Below, piece by piece: positions 1 through 9,740 of a stretch of DNA of 64,000 bases (within the stretch, counting starts at the first letter, position 1; the number at the start of each line of letters is the position of its first letter). A program made the position numbers and the translations under genes. The stretch lies in NCBI GenBank assembly GCA_020634375.1, contig JACKBX010000008.1, forward strand, positions 124,001-188,000, read 5' to 3'. The DNA is from Ardenticatenaceae bacterium. GTDB taxonomy: Bacteria > Chloroflexota > Anaerolineae > Promineifilales > Promineifilaceae. Below the pieces are notes generated by a model. That model was not told the origin of the DNA and ran no database searches. It saw only the letters and a program-made list of their open reading frames with translations.

Positions 1-3000
1 TCATCCACCGAAACAAACGAAGCTGACAACTGCGGTTCAGACAAATCTGCCGATTCGCCTGGTTCTACCTCTGGCAGCGCTCCCACATCAAAGGCGGCAC
101 TGGTCAACGGGCCGGTATCAGGCAAAGACAGTTTGTCGAAAACACCGGAAGACGTTATTTCATCTTCGGCAGACAACCAACTGGCGACATCTGGTTCACC
201 TAAGGAACGCAGCCAGCCTGTTTCACCCATGCCGGGCGGCTCCTCGCTGTCGGTTGACAACCACTCCGGCCACGATTCGGTTAGCTCCGCGTTGATGTTA
301 AATTCGGATTCTAGTTCTGCAAAGGCTTCTTGTTCAGCCTGGGCTAAATCTTCGCCAAAATCTACGCTGGCGCCGATTTCTGTGTCGGAGGCCAGGTAGT
401 CATCCGTATCTCCGTCAGAAAGATCGCTCAACCAATCCAGGCTGCCCGTATCCGGTTCATCTTCTTCCAAGGGCAACACGGCTTCCAATGCGGTCACTTC
501 TTCCATTTCCGGTTCTAAATCTGCTTTAGTGGCGAAGAGGGCTTCGAGATCAACGTCATCGGCCATCTCTTCAACTGTTTCGACTGGCTCTGGAGCAACG
601 GCCGTTTCCGCCACAGGGGCTTCCACCGCTTCCACCAAGTCATCCATAGAAAGGCCCTGTTCAGCCATCAGGTCTTGCAGCCAATCCATCGTGTCATCCA
701 GTTCTTCAGGCACGTCTGTCGGCACACCCACGTCACGGGGGAACATGGCATCTTCGGGGAAGACAATTTCCGGCTCATCGCTTTCTATGGCAGGTGATTC
801 TGACACGGCCGTTTCTGGCTCAACCCATTCATCCACTGGCGCAGCAGCTTCTGGCTCAATGACCTCATTAGAAACGACACTTTCCACCTCTTTGGCCTCG
901 CCCAAGTCCTCCATTGACAAGCCCTGTTCAGCCATCAGGTCTTGCAGCCAGTTCATCGTGTCATCCAGTTCTTCGGGCACGTCTGTCGGCACACCCACGT
1001 CACGGGGGAACATGGCGTCTTCGGGGAAAACAATCTCGGTGTCCATGCCCGCGGTGACGTCACCGCCAATATCTTCACGCACGTCGTCAACACTTTCTAC
1101 AGGCACTGCGTCCGGGCGTGCAGCCAGTTCCTCCAGCCAGGCCATTGCTGCATCTGGATCATCGGGAATCGCAGTAATCAATTCGTCTTCGATGGCGGCT
1201 AAATCGGGGGATACGGCCGTTTCTTCCGCTTCCATGATCCTCTCAGATGGGGGTGCAACGGCCGTGTCTGCTTCATCTTCACGATCCGCCATGCCTTCCA
1301 ACCAGGCTAACGCCAGTTCCGGGTCTTCGGGAATCTGATCCACGTCAAAATCTGACGGGACAGCAGGCTCCGGCGGTGCAGCAAACTGCTGCTCAACCCA
1401 ATCCAACGCTGCCGACAAATCAGACGCCGCCGGATCAGACACCACCGTATCTTTCGTATCAATATCATCCAGGCTGACATCGGCCAGCGCCAACTCTGCG
1501 AGCCAGTCTAACGCCGTAGCAACTTCATCAACCGGTTCCGGTTCTACCATTAGTTCAGGCTCAGCAACCTCAACTTCTAATTCTGCCTCATCAATCGGGC
1601 CGAGTTCCGGCTGTCGGTCTATAGTGTCGGCTAATGCCCGGTCGGCAACCGTAGGCAGCGGTTCGATAGGCGTGCCCTGTTCGGCGGCTAACTGCTCTAA
1701 CCAGGCCATCGCATCATCTATTTCGGCTGAAGGGATTTCTTCAGGTGTTTCGGGTTCTGGAGCAGACACTTCTTCTTCAACAACTGCCGGTTCTTCGACG
1801 AATTCGGTGGTATCCAAAGAGACGCCTTGCTCGGCGGCCAATTCGGCTAACCAGGCCATCGTGTCATCTAGCTCTTCGGGCACGTCGGTGGGCACGCCTA
1901 CGTCACGGGGGAACATGGCATCTTCGGGGAAGACAATTTCGGGAACCTCGTCGGTTTCGGCAAATGTCGATTCTGTTTCTGCAACGGCCGTTTCCGCCAC
2001 CTCTTCTGACTCTTCAGCTAAGTCGCCCAACCAGTCCAGATCGCCTTCTTCTAAATCGGCGTCTTCGGCATCCAGTTCGGCAAACTCAAGAGTATCTGCG
2101 GCAACGGCCGTTTCTGCCGCCAATGTTTCTTCGGCCTCTTCCGCCAAATCCCCCAACCAATCCAAAACATCATCTTCTTCTTCGGCAAAATCCAGATCGT
2201 CGCTGGACGAGTCGATTTGCGACACCACATCCGGCAACGCAGCAGCGAGTTCATCCAAATCGGTTTCCTCGCCTATATCAAGGCTATCCAGCCAGGAAAT
2301 GACGTCTTCGACTTCTTCTGCATCAAACAGCCCTTCGTCCAATTCTTCGGGAATGGGAGCCGCTGCGAAGGCCATGTCGGGAACGGCCGTTTCTTCGAAA
2401 ACTGCTGGCTCTTCATCTATAGAAGGTTGTTCGTCCAGTGAGAACATCTCTTCTTCGCCCTCAGTAATAATTTCCGCCAGCCAATCGTCAACTTCGGCAT
2501 CCTGTTCTTCGGGCTGTTCCAACGGGGCTAACTCTTCAACGCCCTCTGTCACGCTTTCGTCCAACATCTCGGCCAGCCAATCCTCAGCTTCAGCTTCGGC
2601 TTCGCCCAACTCTTCTAACGCCAGCACGCCAGATTCGGCCATTTCCTCTTCCACGAAGTCGAGTTCATCGAGCGCCAGGGCATCGTGAACGGCCGTTTCC
2701 TCAACCAACTCATCCCAATCAACAGGTTCCTCGTCTGCCAAGTCTGACTCCGTTGCCAAATCACCCAACCAATCCGCAACGCCTTCCATCACTGCATCTT
2801 CCTCAATGAGTTCATCTGATGGTTCAGACTCGAACCCTTCCAACCAGGCCAATGCGTCGTCGTCGGCAGCTTCGGCAGGGGCGGCATCCATTTCTACCTC
2901 CGGCCCCTGGTCTGCTTCATCCAGCCAGGCCAGCGTATCCGCAGAACCCGCAGAATCCGTAGAACCCATTTCTGCTTCTGCTTCTGCTTCTTGTTCGGCA

Positions 3001-5888
3001 GCCATCGCTTCTAACCAGAGCATTCCCGTGTCGGCCGTATCGCTGTCTTCGGCGCTCATATCTTCATCGGGTGTTTCTTCTTCCGCCCAATCTGGTTCTT
3101 CCTCATCACTTTCTTGCATCCAATCCAGCATATTAGTCACAGGCAGACTTGCTTCGGCTGCTTGTGCCGATTCCAACAAGCCTGTGAGGATTGGATCGGT
3201 TGTTTCTGATTCGTCCGAGACGGCCGTTTGAGAAAGGTCTTGCATCCAATCAGGAAGTTCTTCCTGTTCGTCCGCCGCTAGCAGTGCGTCTTCAGGTTCT
3301 TCTGAAGCATCCAATTGCTCTAACCAATCAAAGGCTTCATCCAGGCCTTCCGAGTCATCTTCGGGCATTTCTGGCATATCCTGTGCCATCTCATCCTTAT
3401 CGCCCATATCCGCTGCCTCCATTTCGCCGGTCTCTTCAAGATCATCTGCCAGCCAATCGAGTAAACTTGTACCTTGTTTTTCCAATGTCACATCAACGGC
3501 CGTATCTACAGCAGCAAATGCATCCAACTCTTCAATTTCCGGCGGCTCGATTTCAGATGCGCTTGCGAATTCCTCTTCCTGATCATCTTCTAGCAAAACT
3601 TCATCTTCTTCTGAAGCATCCAGCCAATCTGGCAAACCGTCATCATCCAGTGGGCCAGTGGCAAGCTGCGGCTGTTCAGTTAATTGGGAGAGATCAACCT
3701 CACCAGTCCCCAATTCATCAGATTCACCTAAGCTGGTAGCAAATAACCAGGAGGGCAGCTCGTCACTTTGCAATGATTCATCTGCCGCAACATCAAGTAA
3801 CTGATCTAGCTCGATGCCAACAAAATCATCCTCATCAACGGTATCTTCAATTTCCTGATAGGATGGCTCAGACTCCCTGGCCTCTGATGGCAACTCGGTC
3901 TCTTCCATCAGCAAGTCATCGTCCACCAAATTCGCATTTAAGCTGCCAAAAAGCTCTGAGATGAAAGCGTCTTCTTCTTCATCCTCATCATCTTCTTCAT
4001 CTTCGGCGGGTATACCCAGGTCGCTGCTCAGCAACCAATCGGGCAATTCTTCCTGCCCCGTACTCATCATGCCTGTAGCCAAGTCTGGAGACTGGGAAAG
4101 CTCTGTAAGGTCTAGTGCCTCGTCTGCCAAAGAGGGTTCAGATGCTGCAACTGCATCTATCTCTTCTGCTATTTCTTCTGCAAGCCAATCAAATTCGTCG
4201 TCGGCTAATTGAGCGCTTTCTGGCTCGGAATCGCGTTTAGCGGAGGAGGCTTCTGCCATCTCTGCGCCTAATGGCGCAGTTAATAACCACGCGGGCACTC
4301 CTCCTTCGTCAACTTCATCGGGCACGGCCGTTTCCTCTGCATCAGCAGCACCCAATGGTGCTGTCAATAGCCAACCAGGAACGGCGCCCTCTTCGGCAGG
4401 GGACTCATCAGGCACGGCCGTTTCCGCATCCTTCACTTCATCTCCGCCAAACCAATCCTCCATATCGCCAGATTCCAAATAAGCTGGCTCCAACCCAGAC
4501 TCTGCTTCTTCAAGCCAATCCATCTCATCCGCAGCAGGTTCTGACGCTTCCTCATCCACAAACCAATCTGTTTGCGGCTTATCTGACTCCTCATCCTCAT
4601 CTTTGAACCAATCTGTGCCGCCAGTGGCAGATTCCGGTTCCTCGTCTGACACAGACGCCAACTCCCGCAACCAATCTGCGGCCGTTTCGTCATCAAGCTC
4701 TATGGCCACCAACTCATCGGTTGTTGTTGTCGCCAACCAATCTGGCATCTCTTCAACAGCACCAGTCGGCGGTTCAGCCTCTTCCGCAAACAAATCCGCA
4801 GCTTCTAGCATCGCTGAACTAACTAGCTCGTCATCGTCGGCGGCAGTCACACCAGAATCCAACTCCGCCAGCCACTCTTCCTCAGGCACAGCAGCTGTGG
4901 CCGTCGGCATCTCATCCAAGAACCAATCAGTTCCTTTTTTACCCTCAGGTGGTTCTGCTGCTTTTAGAGCTGCATCACTCTCTGAAAATTCCATATCTTG
5001 CAGCCAGGAGTAAATCTCACCATCGTCGGTGACGGTTTCATCTTCAACCCAATCCGTGCCGACATCAGCCACATCGCTAGCAACTCCATTCGAGCTGCTC
5101 AAGCTCTCCACCGTCACCTGGTCTGGCAATGAGGGTGCGCCTAGTGTCTGGAAGGCTTGCCCAACGGCCGTTTCCGGGTCCAAATCCGCCTTTGAGACTT
5201 GTGTCAACGCCTGCAACGTTTGCAAATATGTCTGCGCTTCGTCAATGCGCCCCGCCACCAACCAAATCTCTCCCAGGATGGCATTCACCTGAATGCAATT
5301 AGGCAGCTTCTCCAACACTTGCAGGCAAACATTTACCGCCTCCATGCGCTGCCCATCTCGCCACAATGTTTCTGCCAGCAACACATCCTGGTCAATCCGG
5401 CTGCCATTCTCCTCACGCAGCGCCAGCAGTTCCGCAGCCGCCATCTGATACATTTCACCACGGAAATAAAGGTGTGCCAGCGCATTTTGATTCAGCGGCA
5501 AAGGCCCCGTTTGATGCTTCCGATCACGGGTACGGTACAGCCCATGCAATTCCTGTTGAATCGGTATATTGTAGGGTTCCAGCTCATAGGCACGTTCCAT
5601 GTGCCAAACAGCTTCCGGTAAATGTCCCTCTTCGCGGTGGATAAACGCCAGCCCGACGTGAGAAATAAAGTCATTGGGGTCAGCGCTGAGTACACGATGA
5701 AAAATGTCCGCAGCATCCGCATACATATGCTGCTCCAACAACGAGTTTGCCAGCGCCCGGTAAGTGTCAATATGGCGTGGGTATTGTTGCAAGATGTGGC
5801 GGCAGTGCTGTGTTGCTTCGTTGTAACGGCCGTCTTCAAGAAGCTGGTTAATCAGTTCAAGATAATCACGCAGAACGGTTGTAGCCAC
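1..5888 (-). CDS. Very large TPR protein with acidic DWL-repeat tail (3' end outside window)
   Basis: The frame is open from a GTG at 5888-5886 (preceded by AGAGGG) to the window edge, at least 1962 codons; the stop lies beyond position 1. The first roughly 300 residues are helical TPR-like repeats (motifs such as RALANSLLEQHMYADAADIF and VGLAFIHREEGHLPEAVWHM). After this comes more than 1,500 residues of Glu/Asp/Ser/Pro/Ala-rich, low-complexity sequence that recurrently contains a short W-L core (DWLQDL, AWLAEL, DWLSSL). One unit containing FPRDVGVPTDVPEELDDTMD recurs near 640-760, 905-1015 and 1820-1930 on the map. A TPR protein normally scaffolds protein-protein contacts; no catalytic domain is visible. 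No signal peptide, so probably cytosolic. The tail is strongly acidic. Function unknown; the TPR call is good, the role of the tail is not. Confidence 0.85.
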   Translation of the reverse strand, partial: MATTVLRDYLELINQLLEDGRYNEATQHCRHILQQYPRHIDTYRALANSLLEQHMYADAADIFHRVLSADPNDFISHVGLAFIHREEGHLPEAVWHMERAYELEPYNIPIQQELHGLYRTRDRKHQTGPLPLNQNALAHLYFRGEMYQMAAAELLALREENGSRIDQDVLLAETLWRDGQRMEAVNVCLQVLEKLPNCIQVNAILGEIWLVAGRIDEAQTYLQTLQALTQVSKADLDPETAVGQAFQTLGAPSLPDQVTVESLSSSNGVASDVADVGTDWVEDETVTDDGEIYSWLQDMEFSESDAALKAAEPPEGKKGTDWFLDEMPTATAAVPEEEWLAELDSGVTAADDDELVSSAMLEAADLFAEEAEPPTGAVEEMPDWLATTTTDELVAIELDDETAADWLRELASVSDEEPESATGGTDWFKDEDEESDKPQTDWFVDEEASEPAADEMDWLEEAESGLEPAYLESGDMEDWFGGDEVKDAETAVPDESPAEEGAVPGWLLTAPLGAADAEETAVPDEVDEGGVPAWLLTAPLGAEMAEASSAKRDSEPESAQLADDEFDWLAEEIAEEIDAVAASEPSLADEALDLTELSQSPDLATGMMSTGQEELPDWLLSSDLGIPAEDEEDDEDEEEDAFISELFGSLNANLVDDDLLMEETELPSEARESEPSYQEIEDTVDEDDFVGIELDQLLDVAADESLQSDELPSWLFATSLGESDELGTGEVDLSQLTEQPQLATGPLDDDGLPDWLDASEEDEVLLEDDQEEEFASASEIEPPEIEELDAFAAVDTAVDVTLEKQGTSLLDWLADDLEETGEMEAADMGDKDEMAQDMPEMPEDDSEGLDEAFDWLEQLDASEEPEDALLAADEQEELPDWMQDLSQTAVSDESETTDPILTGLLESAQAAEASLPVTNMLDWMQESDEEEPDWAEEETPDEDMSAEDSDTADTGMLWLEAMAAEQEAEAEAEMGSTDSAGSADTLAWLDEADQGPEVEMDAAPAEAADDDALAWLEGFESEPSDELIEEDAVMEGVADWLGDLATESDLADEEPVDWDELVEETAVHDALALDELDFVEEEMAESGVLALEELGEAEAEAEDWLAEMLDESVTEGVEELAPLEQPEEQDAEVDDWLAEIITEGEEEMFSLDEQPSIDEEPAVFEETAVPDMAFAAAPIPEELDEGLFDAEEVEDVISWLDSLDIGEETDLDELAAALPDVVSQIDSSSDDLDFAEEEDDVLDWLGDLAEEAEETLAAETAVAADTLEFAELDAEDADLEEGDLDWLGDLAEESEEVAETAVAETESTFAETDEVPEIVFPEDAMFPRDVGVPTDVPEELDDTMAWLAELAAEQGVSLDTTEFVEEPAVVEEEVSAPEPETPEEIPSAEIDDAMAWLEQLAAEQGTPIEPLPTVADRALADTIDRQPELGPIDEAELEVEVAEPELMVEPEPVDEVATALDWLAELALADVSLDDIDTKDTVVSDPAASDLSAALDWVEQQFAAPPEPAVPSDFDVDQIPEDPELALAWLEGMADREDEADTAVAPPSERIMEAEETAVSPDLAAIEDELITAIPDDPDAAMAWLEELAARPDAVPVESVDDVREDIGGDVTAGMDTEIVFPEDAMFPRDVGVPTDVPEELDDTMNWLQDLMAEQGLSMEDLGEAKEVESVVSNEVIEPEAAAPVDEWVEPETAVSESPAIESDEPEIVFPEDAMFPRDVGVPTDVPEELDDTMDWLQDLMAEQGLSMDDLVEAVEAPVAETAVAPEPVETVEEMADDVDLEALFATKADLEPEMEEVTALEAVLPLEEDEPDTGSLDWLSDLSDGDTDDYLASDTEIGASVDFGEDLAQAEQEAFAELESEFNINAELTESWPEWLSTDSEEPPGMGETGWLRSLGEPDVASWLSAEDEITSSGVFDKLSLPDTGPLTSAAFDVGALPEVEPGESADLSEPQLSASFVSVD

Positions 5889-5931
5889 AAGAATCCCTCT
5901 AAAATTAATTCTTACGTCAACTTAAACAAAT

Positions 5932-5960
5932 ATTATGCAAAGTTTAGCTTAATATGGCAA
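5932..5960 (-). promoter_or_regulatory. Sigma70-type promoter for the TPR gene
   Basis: On the minus strand TTGCCA (5960-5955), a 17-base spacer and CATAAT (5937-5932) stand about 45 bases before the GTG start. The -35 box overlaps the last codons of the upstream deacetylase-like gene, so the TPR gene can be transcribed on its own. Confidence 0.5.
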
Positions 5961-6986
5961 GTGTCGCCGTTTGAGTTTTTGTAGTAAATCAGTCACATCT
6001 TGCTCAGGAGTGGGCTGCGGGCCTAGCGGATCATGCAAATCATCACGACCCAGCAACGCGTAAATCACGTTCAAAATGCCATAAGCCAACACATCTTGAT
6101 GGTAGCCGCCTTCCAGCACAAAAAGGATACGGCCGTCACACACATCCTCTGCCAGCGATACCAATTCACGAGCCATTCCAGCGTACCCAGTCAGACTTAG
6201 TCCCGCAGAAGCCAACGGGTCTTGCCAATGTGCATCAAAACCCGCCGAAACTAAAATCAAGTCCGGGGCAAAATCTACCGCCTTGGGACGGATAAGTTCG
6301 CGCAAGACACGGCCGTATCCCACATCCCCTACATGCGGCGGCAATGGCACATTCACCGTGTATCCGTTCCCCTTACCCTGCCCTATTTCGCCCAAAGAAC
6401 CAATACCCGGATAAAAATAGTTAGGCATGTACAGGTGCAGCGAAGCAAACAACACACTCTCATCCTGATAAAAAATGTGCTGTGTGCCATTGCCATGATG
6501 CACATCAAAATCCACAATAAAGACACGCTGTATACCATACGTGTCTTGGGCATGGCGAGCCGCCACAGCCACATTGTTAAACAAACAGAAACCGCCCGCA
6601 CGGTTTACTTCGGCATGATGGCCCGGAGGCCGCACCAAAGCCATGCCATTTTGCACCTGCCCACTCAACATGGCATCAACCGCAGCCGTGACGCCACCCG
6701 CCGCTAACAAGGCTAGTTCGTAACTCTCCGGGGTAACGTATGTATCACCGTGATCTAGCAGGCCGCCGCCTCGCTGCGCCTCGCCCCGTATGCGCTCAAT
6801 GAGGCTGGCGGCGTGAACCCGGCGCAGTTGTGGCACCGTAGCTGGAATGGGAGAAACGGCCGTCAATGCCGACAACACACCAAATCGCTCCAACGTGGGC
6901 AGCAATTTTGCCAGTCGGTCATGATTTTCCGGGTGATTCCACCATGTATGGGCATGGGCTGGCGCATAAACCAAAGCCGTACTCAT
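5949..6986 (-). CDS. Histone deacetylase / acetoin-utilization family zinc hydrolase
   Basis: A 345-residue arginase/deacetylase-fold protein, full length for the family. It probably removes acetyl (or related acyl) groups from lysine or polyamine amides in the cytosol. Visible signature: RPPGHHAE at residues 119-126 (charge-relay His123/His124), DFDVHHGNGTQ at 159-169 (zinc ligands Asp161 and His163), SAGFDAHWQDP at 247-257 (zinc ligand Asp251) and LEGGY near 305 (transition-state Tyr). All catalytic residues are present. The ATG at 6986 is preceded by AGGAGAGGAAGAGG. It lies downstream of hppA but has its own extended -10 box. The physiological substrate cannot be told from sequence; polyamine deacetylase and protein deacetylase are both possible. 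Confidence 0.9.
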   Translation of the reverse strand: MSTALVYAPAHAHTWWNHPENHDRLAKLLPTLERFGVLSALTAVSPIPATVPQLRRVHAASLIERIRGEAQRGGGLLDHGDTYVTPESYELALLAAGGVTAAVDAMLSGQVQNGMALVRPPGHHAEVNRAGGFCLFNNVAVAARHAQDTYGIQRVFIVDFDVHHGNGTQHIFYQDESVLFASLHLYMPNYFYPGIGSLGEIGQGKGNGYTVNVPLPPHVGDVGYGRVLRELIRPKAVDFAPDLILVSAGFDAHWQDPLASAGLSLTGYAGMARELVSLAEDVCDGRILFVLEGGYHQDVLAYGILNVIYALLGRDDLHDPLGPQPTPEQDVTDLLQKLKRRHLPY

Positions 6987-7027
6987 TTACCTCTTCCTCT
7001 CCTGCAATTCAACATAACTCAAGGCCC

Positions 7028-7036
7028 ATTATACCA
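7028..7036 (-). promoter_or_regulatory. Extended -10 element for the deacetylase gene
   Basis: Minus-strand TGGTATAAT (extended -10, TGnTATAAT) lies about 40 bases before the ATG at 6986. No convincing -35 box is seen, as is usual for extended -10 promoters. Confidence 0.5.
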
Positions 7037-7045
7037 CACCCCCCA

Positions 7046-7074
7046 ATAAAAAAGGGGCAGCCCTGCTACCCCTT
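7046..7074 (-). terminator. Intrinsic terminator after hppA
   Basis: On the minus strand a GC-rich hairpin (AAGGGG...CCCCTT arms at 7069-7074 and 7052-7057) is followed by a T-run (CCCCTTTTTTATT). It lies just past the hppA stop and before the deacetylase promoter. Confidence 0.6.
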
Positions 7075-7141
7075 ACAATGAACAAGTTGCAATGAACGAT
7101 TAACGTTTACCAGCAACCAACTTCTAGCAGCCAGCAACCAG

Positions 7142-9442
7142 TTAACCGCCCAACAACATATAAATCAATCCCTGCCCATTTGCAAAAAAGGCCACCAACC
7201 CGGCAAACACCACCGAAGCCATCGACATCAACTTGATCAAAATATTCAACGATGGGCCAGACGTATCTTTGAACGGGTCGCCAACGGTATCACCCACCAC
7301 AGACCCCTTGTGCGCTTCAGACCCCTTGCCGCCGTGATGCCCTTCTTCGATATATTTCTTGGCATTGTCCCAGGCCCCGCCAGAGTTCGCCATCATAATA
7401 GCCAGCGCAAAACCGGCTGTCAGCGTACCCGACAACAGGCCCAGCACCCCAGCCACACCAAACAAAACACCCACAATCACCGGAACCAAAAGTGCCAGCA
7501 CAGAGGGTTTAACCATCTCTCTTTGCGCAGACAATGTGCTAATTTCGACGCAGCGTGCATAGTCCGGGCGAGACGTACCCGCCAAAATGCCATGATCTTC
7601 ACGGAATTGACGGCGTACTTCTTCCACCATATCGCCGGCTGCACGCCCCACCGCCCGCATCGTCATCGCCGAGAAGTAGAAGGCGGTCGCCGCACCAATG
7701 AACACGCCAATCAACACGGCCGGATTCAGGATGGTAACGTTGTAATGGGTCATGAAGTCTTGCATGGTCCATTCGGCAATGGCACGGCCGTTTACCAACG
7801 GCAGTTCCGCGCCACCATGCAAGGTCAAAGCCAACCGCACTTCCTCCAAATAAGCCGCCAACAGTGCCAACGAAGTCAACGCTGCCGAACCAATGGCAAA
7901 GCCCTTCCCCATTGCCGCCGTGGTATTCCCCACCGCGTCCAACTGGTCTGTGCGCTCACGCACGCGGGGGTCAAGCCCCGCCATTTCCGCATTACCGCCA
8001 GCATTATCCGCAATCGGGCCATACGCATCCGTCGCCAGTGTAAAGCCCAACGTCGAAAGCATCCCCACCGCAGCAATGCCCACACCATACAAGCCCATCG
8101 AGATATTCGACACACCACCCATCACATAAAAACTAATGGAAATACCAGCCACAATCGCAATCACAGGAATACCAGCCGATTCCATCCCCACAGCCAGCCC
8201 CTCAATCAATAACGTAGCGGTACTGTTGCTGGCTTGCAGCGCAATCTCTCGCGTCGGCTTATAAGCGTGCGAAGTGTAATACTCCGTCGCCTTACCAACG
8301 ATAATGCCCACGATCAGCCCAACCAAAATAGAAACCCACACAGCCCACGCATTCGGTAGCTCCAAAATGAAAACAACCGGCAGCGATAAAATAGCAATGC
8401 CAAGAGAGCTGCCATACAACCCTCGGCTGAGGGCGTTAATGAGCTGTGCCTGACTGGCCCCTTCTTGCGTGCGTACCAGATATACACCCATAATAGACAA
8501 GACAACGCCAACCGCCGCCAACACCATCGGCGCAGCAATGTAGCGAAGCTGCATTTCCATTTGGGTCATGCCATTCAAAAAGTCTTGCCCCGCAACCACA
8601 ACGGCCGCAACACCAAGAGCGGCCGTTGCCAAAATAGACCCCGCATACGACTCGTACAAGTCCGCGCCCATGCCGGCCACATCACCTACATTATCGCCCA
8701 CATTATCTGCAATCGTCGCCGGGTTACGCGGGTCGTCCTCTGGAATACCCGCCTCAACCTTGCCAACCAGGTCCGCACCCACATCAGCTGCTTTGGTGAA
8801 GATGCCACCGCCCACACGGGCAAATAGAGCCTGCGTTGATGCACCCATGCCAAAACTAAGCATCGTCGCCGTGATTTGCGGCAGTGGGTTGCCAATGCTA
8901 ATGAAGCTATTGGGAGCAAACTTCGGGAAGCCATAATAAAGGATGAGGAACCAGGCCGTAATGTCTAGCAGAGCAAAACCAACAACAACAAGGCCCATCA
9001 CCGCTCCGGCCCGCAGCGCCACTTTCAGACCGCTGTCCAGGCTGTTGCTGGATGCCTGGGCAGCGCGTGCGGCCGCATTGGTAGCTGTTTTCATACCAAA
9101 GAAACCACATAACGCGGAAAACAACCCGCCAGTCAAAAAGGCGACGGGCACAATCGGGTTTTGCAATCCTAACAATGACAACAGCACGAAAATGACAAAA
9201 AGGGCTGCAAAAACCATGCCAACAACGCGATATTGACGGCTGAGATAGGCCATCGCGCCTTCGCGCACAGCCTGCGCAATCTCTATCATGCTCGCATTGC
9301 CTTCGCTTTCTCGCATCACCTGCCGATAGAAAATCCAGGCATACACCAAGGCTAAGACTGCACCGATTGGGGCTAACCACCAAATCCAGGGAAGGGGAGT
9401 ACGTTCCAAATTGCTGCTTTGCGCTAAAAAGATCGTGTCCAT
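7142..9442 (-). CDS. hppA: K+-dependent membrane-bound pyrophosphatase (ion pump)
   Basis: An integral membrane protein of about 766 residues with some 16 membrane segments. It hydrolyses cytosolic pyrophosphate and pumps H+ and/or Na+ out. Family signatures: DVGADLVGKVEAGIPEDDPR with the following DNVGDNVGDVAG (substrate and Mg binding), and the C-terminal DNAKKYIEEG and GDTVGDPFKDTSGPSLN. The segment GNTTAAMGKGFAIGSAAL carries Ala where K+-independent enzymes carry Lys, so a K+-dependent enzyme is predicted. An upstream ATG at 9505 is in frame, but it overlaps the -35 box. I chose the ATG at 9442, which has AGGAGG about 13 bases upstream and gives the usual N-terminus. Whether it pumps H+ or Na+ cannot be settled here. 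Confidence 0.95.
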   Translation of the reverse strand: MDTIFLAQSSNLERTPLPWIWWLAPIGAVLALVYAWIFYRQVMRESEGNASMIEIAQAVREGAMAYLSRQYRVVGMVFAALFVIFVLLSLLGLQNPIVPVAFLTGGLFSALCGFFGMKTATNAAARAAQASSNSLDSGLKVALRAGAVMGLVVVGFALLDITAWFLILYYGFPKFAPNSFISIGNPLPQITATMLSFGMGASTQALFARVGGGIFTKAADVGADLVGKVEAGIPEDDPRNPATIADNVGDNVGDVAGMGADLYESYAGSILATAALGVAAVVVAGQDFLNGMTQMEMQLRYIAAPMVLAAVGVVLSIMGVYLVRTQEGASQAQLINALSRGLYGSSLGIAILSLPVVFILELPNAWAVWVSILVGLIVGIIVGKATEYYTSHAYKPTREIALQASNSTATLLIEGLAVGMESAGIPVIAIVAGISISFYVMGGVSNISMGLYGVGIAAVGMLSTLGFTLATDAYGPIADNAGGNAEMAGLDPRVRERTDQLDAVGNTTAAMGKGFAIGSAALTSLALLAAYLEEVRLALTLHGGAELPLVNGRAIAEWTMQDFMTHYNVTILNPAVLIGVFIGAATAFYFSAMTMRAVGRAAGDMVEEVRRQFREDHGILAGTSRPDYARCVEISTLSAQREMVKPSVLALLVPVIVGVLFGVAGVLGLLSGTLTAGFALAIMMANSGGAWDNAKKYIEEGHHGGKGSEAHKGSVVGDTVGDPFKDTSGPSLNILIKLMSMASVVFAGLVAFFANGQGLIYMLLGG

Positions 9443-9475
9443 GAAATTTACCAGGCCTCCTGCGCGATAAATGGA

Positions 9476-9505
9476 AATATAGTCAAATAGGAAGTAAGCA
9501 TTCAA
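9476..9505 (-). promoter_or_regulatory. hppA promoter
   Basis: Minus-strand TTGAAT (9505-9500), 18-base spacer, TATATT (9481-9476). It predicts a transcript starting near 9469, just before the AGGAGG and the ATG at 9442, which supports the shorter start. The rest of the 9506-9637 gap holds only a small GTGAG/CTCAC hairpin. Confidence 0.5.
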
Positions 9506-9637
9506 TCCCTCAAGTGGTCTTTAATTTTCTTGGGCGAAACCTCAGCCCCCTCTTGTGAGTAAAAGGCTCACAGCTTTGAATACTTACTGCTAGGAAAAAG
9601 GAAAACGGGAGGCGACCCGCTTTCATTTTGCTGACGC

Positions 9638-9667
9638 AAAAAACCCCCCAGTTACAGAGGGGGCTAC
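9638..9667 (-). terminator. Intrinsic terminator after the family-39 glycosyltransferase gene
   Basis: Minus strand: GCCCCC, short loop, GGGGGG, then TTTTTTG. It lies about 75 bases past the stop of the gene ending at 9741. Confidence 0.6.
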
Positions 9668-9740
9668 AAGGCAAGATTGTAACGAATTGCACAATGGCTG
9701 TCAAACCTACACAAGCCCTTGTAGATACCTTATCGCGTTT

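Noticed and set aside
133..5984. Plus-strand Ser-rich open frames across the first 5 kb
   Set aside because: They are the antisense shadow of the acidic minus-strand TPR gene; Ser codons mirror Asp/Glu codons. They lack ribosome-binding sites and family features.
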